A stretch of DNA of 23,439 bases from CBDUBU01 sp965365465 (GTDB lineage: Bacteria; Bacteroidota; Rhodothermia; Rhodothermales; DASSAV01): the NCBI GenBank assembly GCA_965365465.1, contig CBDUBU010000026.1, positions 1-23,439 on the forward strand, read 5' to 3'. Both the position numbers and the translations under genes were made by a program. The notes below the pieces were generated by a model. It ran no database searches and was not told the origin of the DNA. It was given only the letters and a program-made list of their open reading frames with translations. Within the stretch, counting starts at the first letter, position 1; every line of letters starts with the position of its first letter. Below, piece by piece: positions 8,097 through 15,301 of the stretch.

Positions 8097-9338
8097 CTAG
8101 GCTGTAAGCACCCGCAGGTAAAAAAGCGGCGAAAGGAGCCTGCGGCGCTGGTCCAGATCGTCGAACATACAACTGACGGCATCGGCCAGTTCTTCCGACC
8201 GGGCGGCCTTCTTAATGACCAGGTTCAGCAGCCATTTCCAATGGCCGAGACGCTGCAACAGATGGCTGAGGTGCAATTCTCCCTGCAAGCGGTCCAGAAC
8301 GGCGCGTTCATAGCCGTGGAGAAAACGGGCAGAGTGGTCGGAAGCAGCAGACGCTTTTTCAGCCCAGGCGGCAGCCAGCAAGCCGCTTATCATGGCATTG
8401 CCGATGCCTTCTCCTGTAAAGGGGTCGATGAGGCTGGCGGCGTCTCCAACCAGCATCCACCCTGCCCCGGCCATACGGCGAGGCTTTGAACCAAGCGGCA
8501 ACCCCCATCCCCGCACCGGCCCGATACGGCGCGCCCCTGAAAAGCGGTCGCGGAAACGCGGGTGCGCCACTAACAGATCAAGCAGCGGTTTCAACCGGAT
8601 GCCGCGCTTCTTGATGACCGATGACAGCATACCCATTCCTACGTTGGCGCGGCCCTCGGCCATCGGAAAAATCCAGAAATAACCGGGGATGGACTCCTCC
8701 ACGAAATGAATCTCGATGTGGTTGCGCGGGTGGAAGCCCGTTACTCCCTCATAATAGGCGCGCAGCCCGGCAACGTAGTGACGTTCGTTCATCTGAGGCA
8801 TTCCAAGCTCCCGAACGACCGACGAGTAAGCGCCGTCGGCGCCAATAACCAGCGGCGCCTCCACTTTCTCCGTGAGGGTTGAAACCGAACCGGATGCCGG
8901 TTTGCCGCGCTGGGCACGGATGCCGGACACGCGCTGGTCTTTCCAGAGCAGACTCTCCACCTCCGTATCCTGCCACACCTGAACGCCTGCTTCTACGGCA
9001 GCTTCGAACAGAAGGGCATCAAACACCTCGCGACGGCAGACAAACCCGGGGGCTACCGGCCGGTCCATTGCTTTGGTGAATGGAATGGCGGCTTCGTCGC
9101 CGAAGGGACCGCTGAAGGTAACGCCCCATGATCCGAGGCTTTCCGACTGCACCACACGATCCAGCAGCCCCAGCGCGGCCAGCGCTTCTACGCTTTTTCC
9201 GCTGATGGCATCCCCGCAGATTTTGTCGCGCGGAAAGCGGGAACGGTCGACCATGAGGACGTTCATGCCCGCGCGAGCCATCACGGTGGCTGCGGTGGAC
9301 CCGCCCGGTCCTGCGCCGACAACTACTGCATCATACAT
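8097..9338 (-). CDS. Geranylgeranyl reductase family FAD-dependent oxidoreductase
   Basis: This 413-residue flavoenzyme belongs to the family that saturates double bonds in prenyl chains (chlorophyll side chain, archaeal-type lipids, menaquinone tails). Evidence: FAD-binding GAGPGG (8-13) with Asp31 ending the second strand; PRDKICGD (36-43), the family hallmark with its Cys41; GADGAYS (166-172); PGYFWIFP (218-225), characteristic of the substrate-side sheet; and the second FAD motif VGDAASLIDPFTGEG (297-311). Length is normal for the family. It lies 67 bp after the UbiA prenyltransferase in the same direction, implying that it reduces the prenyl chain attached by UbiA. The exact substrate cannot be told from sequence. 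The start at 9338 places the dinucleotide motif at the very N-terminus, as expected. Confidence 0.92.
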   Translation of the reverse strand: MYDAVVVGAGPGGSTAATVMARAGMNVLMVDRSRFPRDKICGDAISGKSVEALAALGLLDRVVQSESLGSWGVTFSGPFGDEAAIPFTKAMDRPVAPGFVCRREVFDALLFEAAVEAGVQVWQDTEVESLLWKDQRVSGIRAQRGKPASGSVSTLTEKVEAPLVIGADGAYSSVVRELGMPQMNERHYVAGLRAYYEGVTGFHPRNHIEIHFVEESIPGYFWIFPMAEGRANVGMGMLSSVIKKRGIRLKPLLDLLVAHPRFRDRFSGARRIGPVRGWGLPLGSKPRRMAGAGWMLVGDAASLIDPFTGEGIGNAMISGLLAAAWAEKASAASDHSARFLHGYERAVLDRLQGELHLSHLLQRLGHWKWLLNLVIKKAARSEELADAVSCMFDDLDQRRRLLSPLFYLRVLTA

Positions 9339-9405
9339 AGGATTCTGTTCTACCCGGAATGAACTACTCCGCTATAAGAAACAGGACTTTCCGAGAAAGC
9401 CGTCA

Positions 9406-10293
9406 TCACACGCTTCCGGAAAAGAACAAGGCCAGGAGCCCTATCGTCATGGCCCATTTCATAAGACTGCCGGCGCGTCCTGCGTGCTGCCGGCAGGGAC
9501 GTTTTTGAAGAACCCATAGAACGCGCAGCAGCACAACGTCGGTTCCTAACACGAAAAGAAGATAAAGCCCGCTGTAGCCGATCAGCAAAAACGGCAGCGG
9601 CGTCAGGACAAGCGTAAAAGCAATAACCAGCGTTGCAACATGGACTGCTGTTTCCGGTCCATAAGCAAGCGGCAGGGTTCTTTTGCCTGCCCTCTCATCC
9701 CCGACAACGTCCTCCACGTCCTTGATGATTTCCCGCGCGAGGGTAGTCAGAAAAGCAAACACGGCGGCAGGAAGAACCGGCGCAACCGCTCCGACGGCCA
9801 GACCGCCGTACACAAAAACGAGTGCAATCAGCCCTGCAATAATGAGGTTTCCGAAAACGACGGCGCCTTTGAGTCGCGTGTTGTAGACATAAAGAAGAAG
9901 CGCCGCCGTAAGCGCCATCGCCCCATGCCACGCAGACAGCAGCATACCAGCAATCAGGCCGCCCGCTGTGCCGATCTGCCACAACCACTTTGCCGAACGC
10001 ACCGACCACAAGCCGGACGGTAAAGGCCGGGCGGGGCGATTGACCTGATCGGCCGTCAGATCAACGGCATCGTTCAAGCAATAGGCGGCTCCGGCAACAA
10101 GCGCCACCGACAGCGCCGCGAGCCATACACGCGACACGTTTCTCCCTTCAAAGGCATCCATGCCTTCGGCCAAGCCGGCTCCGAGCGCAACCCCAACGAT
10201 CATCATTGCCAGGTTATAGGGGCGAAGCAGACGCGCCAAGCTCCACACCTGCCAACCGGAATTGATGCGCTCACGCTGGATGAATGCTGCCAC
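9406..10293 (-). CDS. UbiA family prenyltransferase
   Basis: This integral membrane prenyltransferase of 295 residues transfers an isoprenoid diphosphate chain to an acceptor. The first Asp-rich motif is NDAVDLTAD (74-82), followed by NRPARPLPSG; the second is DVEDVVGD (192-199), followed by KRTLPLAYG. Both are intact, so it should be active. About eight or nine hydrophobic helices are visible. The start codon is GTG at 10293, with GGGAG nine bases upstream; the next Met is at residue 30, inside the first membrane helix, so GTG is preferred. Together with the downstream geranylgeranyl reductase it suggests synthesis of a reduced prenyl lipid. Candidates include geranylgeranylglyceryl-phosphate geranylgeranyltransferase, a chlorophyll-synthase-like enzyme or a menaquinone enzyme. 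Context argues most for the first, without proof. Confidence 0.9.
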   Translation of the reverse strand: MAAFIQRERINSGWQVWSLARLLRPYNLAMMIVGVALGAGLAEGMDAFEGRNVSRVWLAALSVALVAGAAYCLNDAVDLTADQVNRPARPLPSGLWSVRSAKWLWQIGTAGGLIAGMLLSAWHGAMALTAALLLYVYNTRLKGAVVFGNLIIAGLIALVFVYGGLAVGAVAPVLPAAVFAFLTTLAREIIKDVEDVVGDERAGKRTLPLAYGPETAVHVATLVIAFTLVLTPLPFLLIGYSGLYLLFVLGTDVVLLRVLWVLQKRPCRQHAGRAGSLMKWAMTIGLLALFFSGSV

Positions 10294-10759
10294 GAGGAGG
10301 TTCTCCCTTGTACGAAACCTGCAATCCTTACCTCAAGATACTGAAGTCGGCAAGTTTTTTAAGAGATTGTTTAGCAAGCACCGGATCTTCGCGCCCGTTC
10401 AGGATGACATAAAGGGTAAGGACATGGCAATCTGCCTCCCTCTTGTCTCCCCGACAACTCCTTCGCTCCGCTCGTTTACTGGCGTTAGTCGCTCCGCTCG
10501 TTTACTGGCGTTAGTCGCTGCGCCTCGTTTACTGGCGTTAGTCGCTGCGCCTCGTGTCCGAGGTTCCGACATTCCGAGAAGTGGGGGATGCCCTCTCGAA
10601 GGTTCTACAGGGCGGCGGGGCGGCGGTGCTTGCTCGTCAGGATGAAAAGGTCACAGAATGGCGCTTGTGTCGTGTGTAGGGCAAGGCATTCCTTATGGCA
10701 AGGCAGAAGGCAGCTACCATAGTGAAAGCAAACCGCCAATCCCCAATTTTTTCATTTCA
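10294..10759. other. Gene-free spacer with tandem repeat
   Basis: This 466-bp gap lies between the MacB-type ATPase stop and the UbiA start, both on minus. It holds the 27-bp tandem repeat at 10471-10550 and two copies of TCAGGATGA (10399-10407 and 10637-10645), a word also found in the dispersed repeat at 14901-14990. A 5-bp hairpin (TTGTC at 10443-10447 with GACAA at 10453-10457) and a GC-rich purine stretch near 10610-10630 are also present. No open frame here looks like a protein and no permease remnant is recognisable. Confidence 0.6.
10471..10550. repeat. Three tandem copies of a 26-27 bp unit
   Basis: The unit begins CTCGTTTACTGGCGTTAGTC and ends GCTCCG or GCTGCGC. Copies are at 10471-10496 (26 bp), 10497-10523 and 10524-10550 (27 bp each, identical to one another). 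A partial unit end, TCGCTCCG, precedes at 10463-10470 and CTCGTG follows. There are no spacers between units, so it is a minisatellite-like array and not CRISPR. It lies in a gene-free spacer. Confidence 0.9.
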
Positions 10760-11503
10760 TCACGCTGCTACTTCGATCTCTGCGAGCTTGGGGTGCTCGA
10801 CCCTGACATCGCTTTCGATGAGGCCGTCGCGAAGCCGGATAATGCGTCGGGCGTGATGTGCGATATCATCTTCGTGGGTCACAACCAGGATCATGTTTCC
10901 CTGGCGATACAGGGCTTCGAACAGCAGCATGATCTCGTCGCCCGTGCGGGTATCGAGGTTGCCGGTCGGCTCGTCTGCAAGGATAATGGACGGATTGTTG
11001 ACGAGGGCGCGGGCTACCGCTACGCGCTGCCGCTGGCCGCCGGAAAGCTCGTTGGGCTTGTGGTCCATTCGGTCGCCAAGCCCGACGTTGCGGAGGGCTT
11101 TTTCGGCCATTTCGTGCCGGCGGCTCTTCCGCAATCCCGCATAGATCAGCGGCAACTCGACATTCTGGAGGCAGTTCACCCGTGGAAGCAGATTGAACGT
11201 CTGAAAGACGAACCCGATCTCCCGGTTTCGCACCTGGGCCAGTTCATCGTCCGTCATGTCGCTTACCTGCTCTCCTTTCAAAAGGTATTGGCCATGACTT
11301 GGCGTATCCAGGCAACCGATGATATTCATCAAGGTGGACTTGCCCGACCCGGACGGTCCCATGATGGCTACGTATTCGTTTGAGAACACAGACAGAGAGA
11401 CGCCGGCGAGCGCGTTCACGTCCTGCGCTCCCATGCGGTATACCTTGTGGACATCCCGCAACTCGACAACCGGGTGAATCTCTCGTGTGTGCTGTTCTAT
11501 CAT
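10760..11503 (-). CDS. ABC transporter ATP-binding protein, MacB/LolD type
   Basis: This 247-residue ATPase is the energy subunit expected for a MacB-type tripartite exporter. Canonical motifs: Walker A GPSGSGKST (49-57), Q-loop Gln101 in FVFQTFNLLP, signature LSGGQRQRVAVARAL (153-167), Walker B IILADEP (173-179) with D-loop NLD (182-184), and switch His210. The frame is open up to 11611, but that would overlap the end of the upstream adaptor gene; ATG 11503 leaves a 34-bp gap and puts the family's VVELRDVHKVY block near the N-terminus. No strong ribosome binding site is present. It is the last gene of the TolC-HlyD-ABC operon, yet no FtsX/MacB permease gene follows. Its permease must be encoded elsewhere or has been lost here. 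Confidence 0.93.
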   Translation of the reverse strand: MIEQHTREIHPVVELRDVHKVYRMGAQDVNALAGVSLSVFSNEYVAIMGPSGSGKSTLMNIIGCLDTPSHGQYLLKGEQVSDMTDDELAQVRNREIGFVFQTFNLLPRVNCLQNVELPLIYAGLRKSRRHEMAEKALRNVGLGDRMDHKPNELSGGQRQRVAVARALVNNPSIILADEPTGNLDTRTGDEIMLLFEALYRQGNMILVVTHEDDIAHHARRIIRLRDGLIESDVRVEHPKLAEIEVAA

Positions 11504-11537
11504 GTCAGGATACTCATTAATAATTAAAGCCGCCGCT

Positions 11538-12896
11538 CTATCGCGCTGCCAGGGGACCGGGCCGCCCCTTCTTGTCATCTTCCTTCTTCCGTACAACCAC
11601 GTCCGGCTCAAGCGTCCGGCTCACTGCGCTGTAAGGACCGATGATGATACTTTCGTTGCCGGTCAAACCCTTCGTGACTTCTACATGCGTGTCATCAGAT
11701 ATTCCGGTTTCGACCTCGACCAGGCGGGCATGACCATTATCTACGAGAAATACGGCCTTACGCAGATCCTCTCTGGCTATCGCTCCCTCTTCGTCTTCCA
11801 CGCTGTCCGCCTTGACCTTGTTGAAATCGCGCACGGTGACCGCCTGAATGGGAATAGAAATGGCATTGGGAACGGTCTTGGTAAAGATGTCCACGGTCCC
11901 GCTCATTCCGGGGCGCATGATGACAGCCGACGCATCAGCAAGCGGGACTTCTTCACTAGAAACGCGATCTTCGCTGTTATAGGACAGATCGATGTTATGC
12001 GCGTCCAGGAGACGCACCTTCACGGGAAAGTTAGTTACCTGCTCCTGGCTGCCTGCTCCGGTGATGCGGGCGGAATTGGCAATTTCCGTGACGACGCCCT
12101 TGAACGTACGCTCCGGATATGCGTCGATGGCAATGGAGGCCGTGTCTCCCAGCCCGACATTGACGACATCGTTCTCATTCACGTCCACCTCCATTTCCAT
12201 CTGGTCCAGCTTGGCGATGCGCATCATCTCGGTGCCGGCCATCTGGCTGGTTCCCACTACGCGCTCACCCAATTCCACGTTAAGCTGGCTGACGGTGCCG
12301 GTCATAGGGGCATAGATGGTCGTCTTGTTGAGTTGGTCACGCGACTCGCGGAGCCTGGCTTCGGCGCTCTGAACCGCGTACTCGGCTGCCTCGAAAGCTG
12401 CTTTCGCCACCTCGTACTGCGTTTGGCTGGTCTGGAAATCGGCCTCGGAAACGACTTTCTTGTCGAACAGATCTTTCTGTCGATTGAAGTCTATCTCAGC
12501 CTTCATCATGTCGGCCTTTCGCTGCGCGAGGGCCGCCTGTGACTGCAAGACCCCGGCTTGCGCCTGTTCCACCTGGGCCGTGTAGAAATCCGGCTTGATG
12601 CGGACCAGCAATGTACCCCGCTCGATCTCGTCGCCTTCGTTGACGCGAAGCTCGATGATCTCTCCAGAAACATCCGGGCTTATCTTTACCTCGATTTCCG
12701 GCTGCACCTTGCCGGATGCCGTCACGACCTGCGTGATATCGCGTACTTCTACCTGTGCGGTTTCAACTTCTACCCCTTTGTCGCGCTTCCCTAAAAAACC
12801 GGTGACGCTTCCGACAACGCCGAGGATTACCAGTAGAACTACCAGCCCGATAACCCACATCAGAATGCGCCGGGTTGCTGATTTATTTTTTGCCAT
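11538..12896 (-). CDS. HlyD/MacA-family periplasmic adaptor (membrane fusion protein)
   Basis: This 452-residue protein bridges an inner-membrane transporter and TolC. One N-terminal membrane anchor (about 11-33, RILMWVIGLVVLLVILGVVG) is followed by the first lipoyl-like half and barrel strand (about 45-105: TASGKVQPEIEVKISPDVSG, VNEGDEIERG). A long helical hairpin of Ala, Gln, Glu and Lys follows (about 105-200). Then come the second lipoyl half (IYAPMTGTVSQLNVELGERV), the beta-barrel (MEVDVNENDVVNVGLGD) and a membrane-proximal domain. The tail is charged (KKEDDKKGRPGP). This is the order and length usual for MacA-like adaptors. It lies between TolC (49 bp upstream) and the MacB-type ATPase (34 bp downstream), so operon membership is clear. 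The substrate is unknown. Confidence 0.93.
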   Translation of the reverse strand: MAKNKSATRRILMWVIGLVVLLVILGVVGSVTGFLGKRDKGVEVETAQVEVRDITQVVTASGKVQPEIEVKISPDVSGEIIELRVNEGDEIERGTLLVRIKPDFYTAQVEQAQAGVLQSQAALAQRKADMMKAEIDFNRQKDLFDKKVVSEADFQTSQTQYEVAKAAFEAAEYAVQSAEARLRESRDQLNKTTIYAPMTGTVSQLNVELGERVVGTSQMAGTEMMRIAKLDQMEMEVDVNENDVVNVGLGDTASIAIDAYPERTFKGVVTEIANSARITGAGSQEQVTNFPVKVRLLDAHNIDLSYNSEDRVSSEEVPLADASAVIMRPGMSGTVDIFTKTVPNAISIPIQAVTVRDFNKVKADSVEDEEGAIAREDLRKAVFLVDNGHARLVEVETGISDDTHVEVTKGLTGNESIIIGPYSAVSRTLEPDVVVRKKEDDKKGRPGPLAAR

Positions 12897-12945
12897 TGCT
12901 ACGTGTTTCAGTAATTAGACCGGGACCGGGGAAGGAAGTCGCCCT

Positions 12946-14340
12946 TTAGAACAATGCTTCGGAGGGATTAAGCACACCGAGGTAGTAATCGATCAGTTTC
13001 TTGCGGAAGGTAAAATCATATCTGGCGCTGATCCGGCTGCTGGCCGCCGTCACGTACCGCGCGCGCGCGTCCGCCAGTTCCACCAGCGTGCCTGCTCCTA
13101 CATTGTATCGTTCCTGCGCTGCTTGCAGGGCCAGTTCTGCAGAGCGCTCCTGCTTTTCGGTGACATCCAGTGTTTTTTCCGACGTAATATAATCCAGATA
13201 GGCTTGCCGAACCTGGAGCGCCACATCATGCTTCAACCCCTGCAATTCCAGCTTTGCGTTATCGTACTGAACACGCGCCTGCTGAATGCTGTTGCGGGCG
13301 TTGAAGCGATCGAAAATGGGCACGGAGAGACTCAGGCCAAGCGAACCACCGCGCCGCTGATCAAGCTGGTCCCACAGTCCGAATCGTTCATCGGCTGTCG
13401 TGTAATTGGAGCCATAGTTTGCACGCAGGCCAATGCTGGGCCAGTAGTTGGAACGGGCGGCCTTGATATCCTGTTCGGCGGCTTTGATTTCCATCTCTCC
13501 CGCCTGAAGATCGGCGCGGCGGCTGAATGCATTCTGAAGCAGGTTGCCCAACTGGTATTCCTGCATGACAGGAGCTGCATTCGACATTTGCGGAATTTCA
13601 AAGTCGTAAGCGCCGAAAGGGTCCAACTGCAATACCTGAATCAGGTTTGCTTCGCTGAGTTGCGCCAGGCGCTGCGCCTCAATCACACTCAGTTCTGCCG
13701 ATGCCGTCAGCGCCTGCTGCTGGTAGAGATCCGAGATGGGTCGCGCTCCCACACGCGTGAATTCCTCGATCTGCGCCAGCAACTGCCGCTCCGATTCCAG
13801 ATTTTCCTCCTGGACGCGAATCTGTTCGCGCTGTTCGATGAGCGTCAAGTACGTTGACATAACGTTAAAAACGACTGTCTGGCGGGCGCGGTCATAATCC
13901 AGATCGCTGGCCTCCAACTGATAGCGGGATTTTTTCAGCGTGGCTGTGTCGTAGAACCCGTTAAACAGGTTGACCCCGGTGGAGACGCCAAAGTTCACAT
14001 ACTCCGTCGTCTGATTAAGGATGCGGCCTTCTTCGGAAACGAAATTACGTCCATAGTTCTGACTGCCGCTGCTGGAGAAGCTCAGATCCGGAAAGAAGGC
14101 CATCCGGCTTCGGTCAACGGCAATGGCTTGAAGTTCAGTCACATTGGCCGCGCGTTGCAGAAGCACGTTCTGCTCCAGGGCAATGCGTATGGCTTCGTCG
14201 AAAGATATCGTACGCACGTTCTGCGCCAGCGCCTGTCCCGAAACACCGATAAGGCAAGCCAGCGCAACCAGCAAGGTTAACGTTCGAGAGATGCGATGCC
14301 CGGAGCGGGAGCAGGCTGCACGAGGAAAGTACTTATTCAT
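12946..14340 (-). CDS. TolC-family outer-membrane efflux protein
   Basis: This outer-membrane channel protein, about 464 residues long, is the first gene of the efflux operon. A signal peptide is visible: a basic N-region (NKYFPRAACSRSGHRISR), a hydrophobic core (TLTLLVALACLIGVSG) and a likely cut after QALA. The mature part starts with the family block ISFDEAIRIALEQN and shows two similar OEP halves of long amphipathic helices, with ASDLDYDRARQTVVFNVMSTYLTLIEQREQ in the first half and the related YDNAKLELQGLKHDVALQVRQAYLDY in the second. The length is right for the family. ATG 14340 is preferred because an upstream ATG (14364) would make an over-long N-region; neither has a good ribosome binding site. 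It works with the adaptor and ATPase downstream to move substrate across both membranes. Confidence 0.92.
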   Translation of the reverse strand: MNKYFPRAACSRSGHRISRTLTLLVALACLIGVSGQALAQNVRTISFDEAIRIALEQNVLLQRAANVTELQAIAVDRSRMAFFPDLSFSSSGSQNYGRNFVSEEGRILNQTTEYVNFGVSTGVNLFNGFYDTATLKKSRYQLEASDLDYDRARQTVVFNVMSTYLTLIEQREQIRVQEENLESERQLLAQIEEFTRVGARPISDLYQQQALTASAELSVIEAQRLAQLSEANLIQVLQLDPFGAYDFEIPQMSNAAPVMQEYQLGNLLQNAFSRRADLQAGEMEIKAAEQDIKAARSNYWPSIGLRANYGSNYTTADERFGLWDQLDQRRGGSLGLSLSVPIFDRFNARNSIQQARVQYDNAKLELQGLKHDVALQVRQAYLDYITSEKTLDVTEKQERSAELALQAAQERYNVGAGTLVELADARARYVTAASSRISARYDFTFRKKLIDYYLGVLNPSEALF

Positions 14341-14689
14341 GGAAATTCCGCGAGACACGTTCATGTTTCTTGCCGGCTAAGGGTGACGCTTGCTGTAACG
14401 GAGCGCGAGACTGTTTGTTACACTTTTCTTTCCTCTACAAGAAATGCCGAACGTTCAGCAAATGGATTGAGGCATCCTGCCAGCCGTTCGGACCAGCGCA
14501 AAACAGATTCGCTTGCTTGCAGTCTCCTTACGGAGAATAACCGATCCAGGTTACAGGGATCTGGTTGCGCTGCGCGGATCTATGAGCAGAGTATAGGGCG
14601 GCTGTTTTCCTCTGTCAAGGATCAGATTCCTTGCCGATTTTTTCGGTTTCAAGCGTTGCGCAAATCTTATTCTTTCAAAGCGATTTTGC

Positions 14690-14726
14690 GGTTTATTGCG
14701 GGTTTTTAGAGGTTTATTGCGGGTTT
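14690..14726. repeat. Two direct copies of a 16-bp word, 21-bp period
   Basis: GGTTTATTGCGGGTTT occurs at 14690-14705 and again at 14711-14726. The period is two helical turns. The surrounding 14640-14790 is strongly G/T-biased on the plus strand, with further GCGG and TTTTG runs. It could be an iteron-like protein binding site or simply slipped-strand duplication. Confidence 0.8.
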
Positions 14727-14900
14727 CTGTTCGGGTAAAACGGCCCTGGCGAGGTCAAAAAGGGGGTTTTGCGGTTTTTGCGGCCCAAAACGCACTTTCG
14801 CGCCCGAAGCCGCTTTATTCCTTTTCCTGTCAGATCATGGCCTTGCCGTTGTGCTGAAACGCCCTTTTTTCTTCTTACCGAGTCGCCTGCCCTTCGGCTT

Positions 14901-14990
14901 GCATAGACGCTCCGCTCAGGATGAGACTTCGGGATGGGGTTTGCAACACCCAGAAGTCTTTTCATGCTGAACGTAGGGAAGCCTCTATGC
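14901..14990. repeat. Imperfect inverted repeat, copy of a dispersed intergenic element
   Basis: GCATAG (14901-14906) pairs with CTATGC (14985-14990); CGCTCAGGATGA (about 14913-14924) pairs with TCATGCTGAACG (14962-14973) at 10 of 12 positions; and GACTTC (14925-14930) pairs with GAAGTC (14953-14958), with GGGGT and ACACCC continuing inward. The whole can fold into one long hairpin with bulges. Related sequence recurs at 19749-19804. It resembles REP/MITE-like non-coding elements. No transposase is present. Confidence 0.65.
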
Positions 14991-15125
14991 CAACCGGATA
15001 GCAGGCGCTCAGGGCTTGCTTGTTCAACGCACCAGACCGTTTCCGAAGATAGGAATCGGCGTTCATACGGAACAGGTTATTCCGGCAACCTGTCCGACGC
15101 GCCATCTCAGGCTTGTCAGGCGACT

Positions 15126-15160
15126 TCTTCGCTACGCTCAGGCAGGATCTGGGAGGAGAC
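15126..15160. repeat. Diverged fragment of the dispersed repeat
   Basis: TTCTTCGCTACGCTCAGGCA followed by GGATCTGGGAGG resembles the left arm of the inverted repeat at 14901-14990 (CGCTCCGCTCAGGATGA), and the TTCGCT-CGCTCAG words at 19736-19752. A matching right arm is not evident, so it may be a decayed or partial copy. Confidence 0.4.
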
Positions 15161-15169
15161 ACGAGGCGC

Positions 15170-15253
15170 AGACGGCAGATCCGTCTTTCGTTGGGAGGAC
15201 AAGAGCGGGTGGAGCGCTTGCTTGAAAACCCGGCTCCCAACCCGCTATTTTTG
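15170..15253 (+). promoter_or_regulatory. Hairpin pair with terminator-like end ahead of the PhzF gene
   Basis: A first stem pairs AGACGG (15170-15175) with CCGTCT (15181-15186). A second pairs AGCGGGT and GGAGC (15204-15215) with GCTCC and ACCCGCT (15233-15246) around a 17-base loop, with a two-base bulge, and is followed by ATTTTTG, as in an intrinsic terminator. An alternative stem TTGGGAG (15191-15197) with CTCCCAA (15234-15240) uses the same right arm, so the two cannot form together. This is the layout of an attenuator for the gene that starts 49 bp later. It could instead be the end of a small RNA. Confidence 0.5.
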
Positions 15254-15301
15254 CGTTATCTTGAATCTGCTGGACCCTTCACACACTATTACGAAAAACG
15301 T

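Larger units (their letters stand above)
14365..15301. other. Long divergent spacer between the TolC operon and the PhzF gene
   Basis: This 937-bp stretch holds no recognisable gene. It should contain the promoter of the TolC operon near 14365-14500 and of the PhzF gene further right. Inside it are a 21-bp direct repeat (14690-14726) within a G/T-rich tract, a 90-bp imperfect inverted repeat (14901-14990), a diverged related word (15126-15160), and a pair of hairpins with a T tract just before the PhzF gene (15170-15253). The open frames here have no protein character. Confidence 0.6.

Noticed and set aside
10471..10550. CRISPR array
   Set aside because: The repeats are directly adjacent, with no spacers, and no cas gene is present.
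11487..12542. 351-residue open frame on plus, opposite the HlyD adaptor
   Set aside because: It is antisense to a gene with clear domains and has no recognisable protein feature; high GC content produces such frames.
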